Source of the DNA: JAIVGV01 sp031425275
GTDB lineage: Bacteria > Acidobacteriota > Blastocatellia > Pyrinomonadales > Pyrinomonadaceae
Length of the DNA stretch: 64,000 nt
Direction of reading: 5' to 3'
Assembly (NCBI GenBank): GCA_031425275.1
Contig: JANPJA010000145.1
Coordinates: forward strand, 27,400-91,399
In this document: in pieces, positions 19,099 through 29,754 of the stretch
How positions within the stretch are numbered: position 1 is the stretch's first letter
How the letters are laid out: each line of letters opens with the position of its first letter
Position numbers and translations under genes: made by a program
Notes under the pieces: model-generated
Told to the model about the DNA's origin: nothing
Database searches by the model: none
Seen by the model: the letters and a program-made list of their open reading frames with translations, nothing else

Positions 19099-20430
19099 AT
19101 GTCGGAAGGCAATCAAATTTTACGCGAGGGTCAGACGGTGCGCGCCGAGCCTTCGGGCATGACTTGCACCGCCGAGAAACTGCTCGGCGCGGGCGGGCAG
19201 GGCGAAGTTTACAAGGCCAGTCTGGGCGGCGAGGCCGTCGCGCTCAAGTGGTTCTTCCCGCAGATGGCGACGCCGGAACAGCGCGCGGCGATTGAGCTGC
19301 TGGTGCGGAAAGGCGCGCCGAGCGAGCACTTTTTGTGGCCCATCGAACTCGCCGTGGACGAAGGGGTCGAGGGCTTCGGCTACGTCATGGGCCTGCGGCC
19401 CCCGCGCTTCAAGAACATCGTCGATCTCATGAAGCGGCGCATCGAGCCGACGTTCCGCTCGCTCGCGACCGCCGGCTTCCACCTCGCGCACAACTACCTG
19501 TTGCTCCACACCGAAGGGTTCTGCTACCGCGACATCTCGTTCGGCAACGCCTTCTTCGACCCCGACACGGGCGACGTGCTGATCTGCGACTGCGACAACG
19601 TCGCGCCCGACGGGCGGGGCGTGCTCGGGGTGCTGGGCACGCCCCGCTTCATGGCCCCCGAAGTCGTGCTGGGCACGGCCGCGCCCAGCACGCAGACCGA
19701 TCTCTTCTCGCTCGCCGTCCTCATCTTCTACATGCTCCACGTCTCGCACCCGCTCGAAGGCAAGCAGGAGACCGAGATCAAATGTCTCGATCTGCCGGCG
19801 ATGAATAAGCTCTACGGCAGCGAACCCATTTTCATCTACGATCCGGCAAACGACTCGAACCGGCCCGTCGCCGGCATCCACGATAACGCCCTCGCCTTCT
19901 GGCGCATCTACCCGCAATTCCTGCGCGACACTTTCACGCGCGCCTTCACCGCGGGGATTCGCGAGCCGCTGCACGGGCGCGTCCGCGAAAGCGAATGGCG
20001 CGGCCAGATGATCCGCCTGCGCGACGCGATCATCTATTGCTCACACTGCGGGCTGGAAAATTTCTACGACGCCGACCGGCTGCGCGCGACCGGCGGCAAC
20101 CCCGGCCTGTGCTGGTCGTGCGCCGTGCAACTCGTCCTCCCGCCGCGCATCCGCATCGGCGGTCAGGTGGTGATGCTCAACCACGACACACAGCTCTTCC
20201 CGCACCACACGGACGACGACCGGCTCTACGATTTCTCCCGCCCGTCGGCCGCCGTCTCGCGCCACCCGACGGACGCGGGCGTCTGGGGGCTAAAAAATCT
20301 CTCGGATAACAAGTGGGTCGTCACCACCGCCGACGGCGACGTGCGCGACGTGGAGCCGGGGCGCAGCCTGACGCTCGCGGTCAAAACCCGCATCCAGTTC
20401 GGCGGCGCGGAAGGCGAGATCAGGGTTTGA
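19099..20430 (+). CDS. Protein kinase with C-terminal zinc ribbon (TerY-P triad kinase)
   Basis: This 443-residue kinase starts at ATG 19099, with GGGGGAG just upstream. The nucleotide loop LGAGGQGEVY is at residues 29-38 and the anchoring Lys is at about 50 (ALKWF). The catalytic loop is YRDISFGN with Asp145, and the metal-binding loop is DCD at 164-166 instead of DFG. The activation segment is GTPRFMAPEV. After the kinase domain comes a four-cysteine zinc ribbon (HCGLENF and LCWSC) and a small C-terminal beta domain. This architecture matches kinases of the TerY-P triad. The altered DFG is common in that set and does not by itself mean inactivity. It ends the probable five-gene operon. Confidence 0.85.
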   Translation: MSEGNQILREGQTVRAEPSGMTCTAEKLLGAGGQGEVYKASLGGEAVALKWFFPQMATPEQRAAIELLVRKGAPSEHFLWPIELAVDEGVEGFGYVMGLRPPRFKNIVDLMKRRIEPTFRSLATAGFHLAHNYLLLHTEGFCYRDISFGNAFFDPDTGDVLICDCDNVAPDGRGVLGVLGTPRFMAPEVVLGTAAPSTQTDLFSLAVLIFYMLHVSHPLEGKQETEIKCLDLPAMNKLYGSEPIFIYDPANDSNRPVAGIHDNALAFWRIYPQFLRDTFTRAFTAGIREPLHGRVRESEWRGQMIRLRDAIIYCSHCGLENFYDADRLRATGGNPGLCWSCAVQLVLPPRIRIGGQVVMLNHDTQLFPHHTDDDRLYDFSRPSAAVSRHPTDAGVWGLKNLSDNKWVVTTADGDVRDVEPGRSLTLAVKTRIQFGGAEGEIRV

Positions 20431-20481
20431 GGGCGGGGGTTTAATGCCAATCGCCGGGGACGGTGCGTGGACGCGTCGCGC

Positions 20482-20511
20482 AAAAGAAAAAGGGCAGGCC
20501 CGCGCCCGCCC
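20482..20511 (-). terminator. Rho-independent terminator of the coiled-coil gene
   Basis: On the minus strand an 8-bp GC-rich stem (20504-20511 with 20492-20499, one G-T pair, loop of four) runs into a T-rich tract (20482-20491). It lies 27 bases beyond the stop of the gene at 20538. Confidence 0.65.
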
Positions 20512-20537
20512 GGCCTCTTTTGAATTTGTCACCCCTG

Positions 20538-20789
20538 CTACTTTGGCGCGGGGAAATTTTCCCTCAGCGCGGCGCGGAGCTCCGTGAAGTCGGCCCGCAA
20601 GGTGTACATCTCGGAGTGCGACTGCTTCACCTCGGCCTCGATGCGATCTAGGCGCAGGTTCAGTTTCTCTTCGATTCGATCCAGCCGCACGTTCAAGCGT
20701 TCTTCCATTTTCGTCACGCCGTCGCGTATTTCGCGCATCATCTCCAAGAGAGTTTCCAGCGTCGGCTGCGTGGTGAGTTCGTCGGCCAT
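20538..20789 (-). CDS. Small coiled-coil protein
   Basis: This 83-residue protein starts at ATG 20789. From residue 15 on it is almost entirely a coiled coil with heptad spacing, including an internal duplication (ERLNVRLDRIEEKLNLRLDRIEAE). It has no membrane segment, and the charge pattern suggests a homo-oligomer of two to four helices. Proteins of this sort resemble spacer or adaptor peptides and bear no recognisable function. It is convergent with the kinase gene, and a typical terminator follows it. Confidence 0.7.
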   Translation of the reverse strand: MADELTTQPTLETLLEMMREIRDGVTKMEERLNVRLDRIEEKLNLRLDRIEAEVKQSHSEMYTLRADFTELRAALRENFPAPK

Positions 20790-21074
20790 GCCCGAAATTT
20801 ACTCCCGAGGGCAAATGAAAGGCAAGGCCCGCAGACTTCGCCTCCCCTCTTAAATCGTCGAACGTTTCGCGCGTCTCCGCCCGCCCGCCGCCGTCTCCGG
20901 GTTGGACAGTTTGGGGCGAATCGGCAATAATTGCGGGTTTCCGGCGCGACTTGCTGACGGTCTATCGAGACGGGACGCGCACTTTTCTCGCGCGCACCCG
21001 TCCGGACTTCGGACTGCGCCGGCCCCTGTTCAATCTTCGGCTATCAAAAAGCATCAGAAAGGAATCGCTAACTC
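20790..21074. other. Intergenic leader upstream of hppA
   Basis: This is 285 bases without a convincing gene. It contains short inverted stretches (for example TCCGGACTTCGGA near 21001) and AAAGGA about 13 bases before the GTG at 21075. I see no riboswitch or clear promoter. Confidence 0.4.
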
Positions 21075-23720
<2,646 letters not shown>

Positions 23721-23745
23721 GCGTTCTCATGAGGCCCAGCCGTCA

Positions 23746-23779
23746 GGGGTCGCGGGCCAACTCGCCGGCCCGCGACCCC
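23746..23779 (+). terminator. GC-rich hairpin after hppA
   Basis: Bases 23746-23758 pair with 23767-23779 (13 bp, perfect) around an 8-base loop, 25 bases after the hppA stop. There is no T-run, so the mode of termination is uncertain. Confidence 0.5.
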
Positions 23780-23845
23780 CGGCGGCTCTCGTTCAAGTCG
23801 CCCGCAAGATCGTGACGCGCGTGCTCGCGCCGTTCTTCATTTAAA

Positions 23846-23911
23846 AACCGTCAATCGTAAATCGTGAATGGAAAGACACGCTTTCCCACCATTTACGGTT
23901 TACGATTCACG
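23846..23911. repeat. Word palindrome (CGTAAATCGTGAAT words)
   Basis: AACCGTCAATCGTAAATCG at the left is mirrored by CATTTACGGTTTACGATTCA at the right, with GAAAG/CTTTC closing the loop. It sits 20 bases before bioY and could shape its 5' region. I do not see a BirA box in it. Confidence 0.75.
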
Positions 23912-23931
23912 CCCGGACGAGGTTTGAACCT

Positions 23932-24510
23932 GTGAACACTTACGCACACCCCGCGACACTCTCGGACGCCGTGCTCGCGCCCGTCGATTTGGCGAAACGG
24001 GCCGCGCTGGTCGTCGGCTTCAGTCTGCTGACCGCGCTCTCGGCGCAAATCGCCATCCCGCTTTACCCTGTGCCGATCACCGGCCAGACTTTCGCCGTGC
24101 TGCTGACGGGCGCGCTGCTCGGCTCGCGTCTCGGCGCGCTGGCGATGCTCGCGTACCTCTTGGAAGGCGCGGTCGGGTTGCCGTTCTTCCGCAACGGTAA
24201 CGCCGGATTCCCCTACATGTTGGGGACGACGGGCGGCTACCTGTTCGCCTACCCGGTCGCGGCATACGTGACGGGCCTGCTCGCGGAGCGCGGCTGGGAC
24301 AGAAAGTTCCTGACGGCGGCGGCGGCGATGGCGATCGGCTCGGTCGTGATCCTTGCGGGCGGCTGGCTGTGGCTCTCGCGCTTCGTCGGGCCGGAGCAGG
24401 CGTTCACGCTCGGCGTGGCGCGCTTCGTCGTCGGCGATGTCGTCAAGATCGCGCTCGCCGCCGCCGTGCTGCCCACGGGATGGAAGCTCGTTAAAGCAAG
24501 TCAGCGGTGA
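23932..24510 (+). CDS. bioY: BioY biotin transporter substrate-binding subunit
   Basis: This 192-residue membrane protein starts at GTG 23932. BioY marks are present: ALSAQIAIPLYPVPITGQTF, LLTGALLGSRLGALAMLAYL, and AGFPYMLGTTGGYLFAYPVA, with six helices. It is the S-component that binds biotin in an ECF-type transporter, or works alone in some bacteria. No ECF ATPase or T-component (BioM/BioN) adjoins it, so it either uses a shared module elsewhere or acts alone. It ends three bases before a short spacer to the sensor kinase. Confidence 0.92.
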   Translation: MNTYAHPATLSDAVLAPVDLAKRAALVVGFSLLTALSAQIAIPLYPVPITGQTFAVLLTGALLGSRLGALAMLAYLLEGAVGLPFFRNGNAGFPYMLGTTGGYLFAYPVAAYVTGLLAERGWDRKFLTAAAAMAIGSVVILAGGWLWLSRFVGPEQAFTLGVARFVVGDVVKIALAAAVLPTGWKLVKASQR

Positions 24511-24582
24511 GCGGTGAGCGGTCAGGGCAATAACGACTTCTTTGTTTTGACTGCCCGCCGCCCGCCGCCCGCCTCCTTTGTT

Positions 24583-26331
24583 ATGACCGCCACCGCCACA
24601 CAGGACGAAGCCGCGCGGCTCGGCGCGCTGCGCGAGGCCCACGTGCTCGACACGGAGGCCGAGGCCGCGTTCGACGACATCGCGCGGCTCGCCGCGCAGA
24701 TTTGTCAGACCCCGGTGGCGCTCGTCAGCCTCATCGACGAGGGCCGTCAATGGTTCAAGGCGCGCGTCGGGTTCGACGCGGAAGAGACTCCGCGCGAAGG
24801 CTCGTTCTGCACGCACGCCATCAGCGAGCCGGGCATCTTCGTCGTCGGCGACGCCGCCGCCGACGCACGCTTCGCCTCGAACCAGCTCGTCATCTCCGCG
24901 CCCAACATCCGCTTCTACGCGGGCGTGCCGCTCGTCACCGAAGACGGCCACGCGCTCGGCACGCTCTGCGTCATCGACCGCGTCCCCAGACAACTCTCGG
25001 ACGACCAGCGCGAGGCGTTGCGCGTGCTGGCGCACCACGCCGCCGCCCTGCTCGAACTGCGCCGCCGCGCGCATCGGCTCGACGAGGCGAACCGCGAGCT
25101 GCGGCGCGAGGCGCAAGAGCGCGCCGCCGCCGAGAGCGCGCGAGAGGAGATGCTCGCCCGCGAGGGCCACACGCGCGCCGAAGCCGCGGAGAGCGAGCGC
25201 CACTATCACTTCCTCGCCGAGTCGATCCCGCAGCACGTCTGGACGGCCACGCCCGACGGCGCGCTCGATTACGTCAACCGACAGGTGCTGGACTATTCCG
25301 GCCTCCACGAAGAATTGCTCGACACGGGCTGGCAGCAGATCGTCCACCCGGACGATCTGGCCGAGAGCGTCGAACGCTGGCAACACTCGGTCGCGACGGG
25401 CGAGACCTACGAGATCGAGTTTCGCCTGCGCGGCGCGAACGACGGCGTGTACCGCTGGCACCTCGGCCGCGCGCTGCCCATGCGCGACGAGAAGGGGCGC
25501 ATCGTCCGCTGGTTCGGCACCAACACCGACGTTGACGATCAGAAACGCCTCTACCGCATCGCGCAGGAGGCGAACCGCAGCAAGGACGAGTTTCTCGCCA
25601 CGCTCTCGCACGAATTGCGCACGCCGCTCACCTCGATCATGGGGTGGGCCGAGATGCTCTCGATGGGGATGCTCGACGAGACGGCCCGCCGCCGCGCCGT
25701 CGATGTGATCGAGAGCAGCGCGCGCTCGCAGGCGCAGCTCATCGCCGACCTGCTCGACGTGTCGCGCATCAGCGCGGGGCGGCTCCGGCTCGACGCGCGG
25801 CCCGTGGAACTGCGCCCCATCATCGAGGCCGCGCTCGACGTGGTGCGGCCCGCCGCCGAGGCCCGCTCGATCAAGCTCTCGGCTAAGTACGACCGCAAGG
25901 CCCTGACCGTCTCCGGCGACCCCGACCGCTTGCAGCAAGTCGTCTGGAACCTCGTCAACAACGCGGTCAAGTTCACGCCCGAAGGCGGCGGCGTCGAGGT
26001 GCGGCTCGCGCGCACGACGGACGGCCACGCCGAGATCACCGTCACGGACACCGGCCCCGGCATCAGCCCCGAATTCCTCCCTTACGTCTTCGACCGCTTC
26101 CGGCAGGGCGAGCACCACATGACGCGCGCGCACGGCGGACTCGGCATCGGACTTTCCATCGTGCGCCACTTAGTCGAGATGCACGGCGGGACGGTGCGGG
26201 CCGAGAGCGAGGGCGAAGGGCGCGGCGCGACCTTCCGCGTCCGCCTCCCGCTCCCCGCGACGCGCGGCAAAGGCGGCGCGCGCCGCCGCGCCAAGCCCGA
26301 CAAGGACGAGCGCGACGCGGCGGGCGCGTGA
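24583..26331 (+). CDS. GAF-PAS sensor histidine kinase
   Basis: This 582-residue, apparently soluble kinase starts at ATG 24583. Domains in order are: GAF (about 20-170; TPVALVSLIDEGRQWFKARV), a coiled-coil linker (about 170-210), PAS with its C-terminal motif (about 212-330), HisKA with phospho-acceptor His343 in LSHELRTPLT, and a HATPase domain with N-box VVWNLVNNAVKFTPEG, G1 DTGPGIS, and GGLGIGLSIV. No membrane helix or receiver domain is present, and no response regulator adjoins it. The ligand is unknown. Confidence 0.88.
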   Translation: MTATATQDEAARLGALREAHVLDTEAEAAFDDIARLAAQICQTPVALVSLIDEGRQWFKARVGFDAEETPREGSFCTHAISEPGIFVVGDAAADARFASNQLVISAPNIRFYAGVPLVTEDGHALGTLCVIDRVPRQLSDDQREALRVLAHHAAALLELRRRAHRLDEANRELRREAQERAAAESAREEMLAREGHTRAEAAESERHYHFLAESIPQHVWTATPDGALDYVNRQVLDYSGLHEELLDTGWQQIVHPDDLAESVERWQHSVATGETYEIEFRLRGANDGVYRWHLGRALPMRDEKGRIVRWFGTNTDVDDQKRLYRIAQEANRSKDEFLATLSHELRTPLTSIMGWAEMLSMGMLDETARRRAVDVIESSARSQAQLIADLLDVSRISAGRLRLDARPVELRPIIEAALDVVRPAAEARSIKLSAKYDRKALTVSGDPDRLQQVVWNLVNNAVKFTPEGGGVEVRLARTTDGHAEITVTDTGPGISPEFLPYVFDRFRQGEHHMTRAHGGLGIGLSIVRHLVEMHGGTVRAESEGEGRGATFRVRLPLPATRGKGGARRRAKPDKDERDAAGA

Positions 26332-26368
26332 TCCCGCGCGGGCGCGACGCCGGTAGAGTCCCCACGCC

Positions 26369-26791
26369 ATGCACCAGATCAAAGTTCGCTCGCGCGTGCG
26401 CGAGGAGATGGTCGAGTTCACCGCGGACGTGCAACGGCTCTTGCGCGAGTCGGGCGCGCGCGAAGGGCTCTGCGTCCTCTTCGTCCGCCACACGACCGCC
26501 GGCCTGACCGTCAACGAGAACGCCGACCCCGACGTCCCCCGCGACATCCTCCACCACCTGCGCGCCCTCATCCCCCAGCACGGCGCGGGCTTCCGCCACG
26601 GCGAAGAGAACTCCGACGCGCACCTCAAAGCCTCGCTCGTCGGCCCCACCGTCACCATCCCTTTCGCCGACGGCGAGCTATTACTGGGACGCTGGCAGGG
26701 AATCTTCCTGTGCGAGTTCGACGGCGGGCGCGAGCGGGAAGTCATCATGAAAGTACTGAGGACTGAGGAAAGACAAAGGACTGAGGACTGA
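26369..26791 (+). CDS. YjbQ/UPF0047 family protein
   Basis: This 140-residue protein starts at ATG 26369. Family motifs are FVRHTTAGLTVNENADPDV, HGEENSDAHLKASLVG and LGRWQGIFLCEFDG, with the histidines thought to bind metal. Members have weak thiamine-phosphate synthase activity, but their physiological role is unsettled. The natural end is probably near REVIMKVL. The last 12 residues (RTEERQRTED) are coded by the first copies of the GGACTGAG repeat, so the repeat appears to have shifted the stop. Confidence 0.85.
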   Translation: MHQIKVRSRVREEMVEFTADVQRLLRESGAREGLCVLFVRHTTAGLTVNENADPDVPRDILHHLRALIPQHGAGFRHGEENSDAHLKASLVGPTVTIPFADGELLLGRWQGIFLCEFDGGREREVIMKVLRTEERQRTED

Positions 26792-26902
26792 GGACTGAGG
26801 ACTGAGTTAAAGACGAGTGCTTTTCACTCAGTCCTCAGTCCTCAGTCCTCAGTACTTTTTAGTCCTCAGTACTTTTTAGTCCTCAGTCCTCAGTACTTTT
26901 TC
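26750..26902. repeat. Word palindrome (GGACTGAG words)
   Basis: Five copies of GGACTGA in the left arm (26756-26814) are mirrored by CTCAGTCC copies in the right arm (26827-26896), including AGTACTTTTTAGTCCTCAGT repeated. It supplies the stop codon of the YjbQ gene and lies next to the stop of the minus-strand gene at 26901. Confidence 0.85.
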
Positions 26903-27476
26903 ACCACGCGCGCGACCATTTCGGGCCTTCGTGTTCGCCGTCGCGGAGGCGCGACTCGATCCCGGCGCGGAGTTCCAACAGCCTCCCGAAGAGCCAGAGC
27001 AGATCGGAGAGGCGGTTGAGGTAGGCCGTGACCTGCGGCGGGCAGTCTTCGCCCGACTCCGCGAGCCGGACGACGCAGCGTTCGGCGCGCCGGCAGACGG
27101 TGCGGGCCACGTCGTAGGCGGCGGCGGCCGCGTGGTCGCCGGGCAGAGACCAGTCGGAGAGCAGCCCCTCGGTCGCCTCGATGCGGTTGACGTGCGCGGT
27201 CAAGGCGTCGATCATCGCGTCCGTCACGTAAGGCTCGGCGCGATCCGCCGCGCGCGGGTTCGCCACCGCCCCGCTCACCGCGAACAGCTCGCGCTGAATC
27301 TCTTTGGTCAGCGCGCCCACCTCCGCGTCCGCGCAGATCGAGCGCGCGAACCCCATCGCCGCGCCCAACTCGTCCACCGTCCCGTAAGCCTCGACGCGCA
27401 AGTCCGCCTTCGACACGCGCCCGCCGCCGATCAAACCCGTCTCGCCGCCGTCGCCGGCCTTCGTCGCTATGCTCAT
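26901..27476 (-). CDS. PduO-type corrinoid adenosyltransferase
   Basis: This 191-residue protein starts at ATG 27476. It fits the PduO/MMAB family: the N-terminal ATP-binding segment TKAGDGGETGLIGGGRVSK, VEAYGTVDELGAAMG, and the C-terminal RRAERCVVRL and YLNRLSDLLWLFGR. It converts cob(I)alamin to adenosylcobalamin with ATP. It lies at the downstream end of the B12 uptake genes on the same strand, separated from btuC by a palindrome. The function fits making coenzyme from imported B12. Confidence 0.88.
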   Translation of the reverse strand: MSIATKAGDGGETGLIGGGRVSKADLRVEAYGTVDELGAAMGFARSICADAEVGALTKEIQRELFAVSGAVANPRAADRAEPYVTDAMIDALTAHVNRIEATEGLLSDWSLPGDHAAAAAYDVARTVCRRAERCVVRLAESGEDCPPQVTAYLNRLSDLLWLFGRLLELRAGIESRLRDGEHEGPKWSRAW

Positions 27477-27488
27477 AAAACCTCCGAG

Positions 27489-27592
27489 CCGTCAGTAGTC
27501 AGTCGTCCGTGGTCAGTTGTTTGTGCCCGATTGTGCGCTTGCCCGAAATTAATTCTTTAACAACTGACCACGGACGACTGACCACTGACAAT
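27489..27592. repeat. Word palindrome (GTCAGTAGTCAG words)
   Basis: GTCAGTAGTCAGTCGTCCG at the left is mirrored by GACCACGGACGACTGACC at the right. It separates the adenosyltransferase from btuC. Confidence 0.85.
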
Positions 27593-27598
27593 CATCTT

Positions 27599-28693
27599 TC
27601 ACATTGCCGCGAGTCGCTGCTGCCGCTTCAGCAGCCACAAGAAAACGGGGCCGCCGGCGAGGGCGGTGATCGCGCCGACGGGGAGTTCGCCCGTGCCCAG
27701 CGCGGTGCGGGCGACGGCGTCGGCGAGCATCAGAAAGGCCGCGCCGAGCAAAAACGAGCAGGGCAGGACGACGCGCACGTCCTCGCCGAACATCAGCCGC
27801 ACCGCGTGCGGGACGATGAGGCCGACGAAGCCGATCGAGCCGCCGACGGCCACCGTCACGCCGACGATCATCGAGGCGGCGATGTAAACCAGTCGCTCGC
27901 TGCGGCGGACGTTGACGCCGAGGCTCGCGGCCGTCTCCTCGTCGATGGCGAGCAGGTGCAGGTCGCGCGCCGAGACGGCGAGGACGATCCAGCCGGGGAC
28001 GAGAAAGAGGGCCATGCGCCAGAGCAGGTCGAAGCCGACCACGTCGAGGCTGCCGATAGTCCAACGCAAGATTTGCAACGCGCGCGAGTAGTCGGTGAAA
28101 TACTGGACGATGATGACGAACGAGGCGGCGATGAAGTTGATGACGACGCCCGCGAGCAGGAGCGCGCCGGGCATCACGACCGCGCCCGTGCGCGCGAGGC
28201 GATAGACGACGAGCATCGCCGCGCCCGCGCCCGCGAACGCCGCGATGAAAACGATGGGCACGCCGAGGACGCGCGCCCCCGCGCTAAACGCGATGGCGAG
28301 ACTCGCGCCCAAAGCGCCGCCGCCCGAGACGCCGAGCGTCATCGGCTCCGCGAGCGAGTTGCGGAACAGGGCCTGCAACCCGACGCCCACCGCCGCCAGC
28401 GACGCGCCGACCATTCCCGCCAGCACCACGCGCGGCAGCCGCAGGCGGAAGAAGAGCAGCCGCGTCGCCTCGTCGTCCCACAGCGAGCGCAGACTGATGG
28501 GCGCGTAGCCGACGCTCAGCGCGACCACGGCGGCGACGACGAGCAGTGCCGCGAGGATCAGGAGCGCGCGCAGCAGCTTGCCGCCCGCGACCGATGGCGG
28601 ACGTACCAATTGCGGATTGCGGATTGCGGATTGCGGATTCGCAACCGGGGGCGCATTCTCCGACCCGTCAACTTTTTCTACTTCCACTCGCAT
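27599..28693 (-). CDS. btuC: BtuC/FecCD-type ABC transporter permease
   Basis: This 364-residue protein starts at ATG 28693. It has about ten membrane helices of the FecCD family, with RNSLAEPMTLGVSGGGALG, the ATPase-coupling segment SLGVNVRRSERLVY and GSIGFVGLIVPHAVRLM. The first 38 residues contain NPQSAIRNPQL, which is coded by repeat words (TGCGGATT), so the N-terminus was extended or rebuilt by a repeat. The neighbouring BtuD, BtuF and BtuB plus the cobalamin riboswitch support B12 rather than siderophore uptake. Confidence 0.87.
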   Translation of the reverse strand: MRVEVEKVDGSENAPPVANPQSAIRNPQLVRPPSVAGGKLLRALLILAALLVVAAVVALSVGYAPISLRSLWDDEATRLLFFRLRLPRVVLAGMVGASLAAVGVGLQALFRNSLAEPMTLGVSGGGALGASLAIAFSAGARVLGVPIVFIAAFAGAGAAMLVVYRLARTGAVVMPGALLLAGVVINFIAASFVIIVQYFTDYSRALQILRWTIGSLDVVGFDLLWRMALFLVPGWIVLAVSARDLHLLAIDEETAASLGVNVRRSERLVYIAASMIVGVTVAVGGSIGFVGLIVPHAVRLMFGEDVRVVLPCSFLLGAAFLMLADAVARTALGTGELPVGAITALAGGPVFLWLLKRQQRLAAM

Positions 28694-28800
28694 GATTCTA
28701 ACCGCAAAGAGCTAGTTGCAAATCCGGCGCAACGGATGTCAGTCTCCCCCATCGGGATTGTAAATCCGCATTCCGCAATCTGAAATCCGCAATCCACAAT
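28608..28800. repeat. Word palindrome (GCGGATT words) spanning the btuC start
   Basis: Tandem TTGCGGATTGCGGATT words (28610-28639, inside btuC) are mirrored by ATCCGCA words at 28764-28800. The start codon of btuC lies in the loop between the arms, so the element could hide or expose the translation start. Confidence 0.75.
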
Positions 28801-28802
28801 GG

Positions 28803-29603
28803 TCACTCCGACCAGACGAACGTGCGGCCGAAGGCGCGGCGGGCGCGGACGTGCTCGTCGGCGTAAACTTCCGCCAGCACTTCGTCGCGGAGCACGTCTG
28901 AGGGCGTGCCTGCGGCGACGACGCGGCCCTCGCGCATGGCGAACACTTCGTCGAAGGCCGGGTCGATCAGTTGCAGATCGTGTGTCACGACGAGGGCGGT
29001 AATGTTTCGTTCGTCGCGCAGTGTTTTGAGGTGGCGGACGAGGCCGGCGCGGTGTTTGAGGTCGAGCGCGGAGGCCGGCTCGTCGAGCAGCAGACACTCC
29101 GGCTCCTGCGCGATGGCGCGCGCGAGCGAGACGAGTTGCCGCTCGCCGCCCGACAGCTCCGTCACGCTGCGCTCCGCGAGGTGCGCGGCGTCCACGGCCG
29201 CGAGCGCGTCCTCGGCCACGCGCACGTCGCGCCCCGACTCGAACTGGAAGCGCGAGGCGTAAGGGCTGCGGCCCGTGAGCACGACTTCGAGGGCGGTCAG
29301 CGGGAAGACGGTGGAGGTTGACTGCGGGACGTAGGCGACGCGGCGCGCGCGCGCGCGCGGCTCGACGGAAGCGAGCGGCACGCCGCCCAGCAGCACGTCG
29401 CCGCGCGCGGGCGTGCGCAGGCCCGCGAGGAGGCGCACCAGCGAAGACTTGCCCGACCCGTTCGCCCCGATGAGGGCCGCGAGCCGCCCGCGCCGCAAAC
29501 ACAGAGACGCGCCGCGCACCACTTCGGGCAGCCCCGCCCCGTAGGCGAAGTGCAGCGCGCGCGCCTCGATCAAAACTTCGCCCGTGTGGTCGGCAGAACT
29601 CAT
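28803..29603 (-). CDS. btuD: BtuD-type ABC transporter ATPase
   Basis: This 266-residue ATPase starts at ATG 29603. It has Walker A GANGSGKSS, the Q-loop in VAYVPQSTSTVFPLTALE, the signature LSGGERQ, Walker B CLLLDEPAS and the switch His in VVTHDLQL. It is close to the FecE/BtuD group and should drive the BtuC permease. Its stop lies two bases from the repeat arm, and the gap to btuC is about 110 bases. Confidence 0.88.
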   Translation of the reverse strand: MSSADHTGEVLIEARALHFAYGAGLPEVVRGASLCLRRGRLAALIGANGSGKSSLVRLLAGLRTPARGDVLLGGVPLASVEPRARARRVAYVPQSTSTVFPLTALEVVLTGRSPYASRFQFESGRDVRVAEDALAAVDAAHLAERSVTELSGGERQLVSLARAIAQEPECLLLDEPASALDLKHRAGLVRHLKTLRDERNITALVVTHDLQLIDPAFDEVFAMREGRVVAAGTPSDVLRDEVLAEVYADEHVRARRAFGRTFVWSE

Positions 29604-29640
29604 CGGCTTGAAAGTTATTCCAAAAAAGTCATTTCAAAAC

Positions 29641-29719
29641 TAGCCACAGAGGGCACAGAGGGCACAGAGGAATAAGCGTCAATGCGTCCCCTCTGTGACC
29701 TCTGTGACCTCTGTGGCTA
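29641..29719. repeat. Palindrome (ACAGAGG words)
   Basis: TAGCCACAGAGGGCACAGAG at the left is mirrored by CCTCTGTGACCTCTGTGGCTA at the right. It is nearly perfect and of the same family as 4145-4223. It lies between btuF and btuD. Confidence 0.88.
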
Positions 29720-29754
29720 AATCATGTCGTCCTGCAAACCATTCTTCGTGGCGT

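Noticed and set aside
23846..23931. BirA operator or biotin riboswitch upstream of bioY
   Set aside because: Inverted words are of the general repeat type; no TTGTAAAC-like pair with proper spacing was found.
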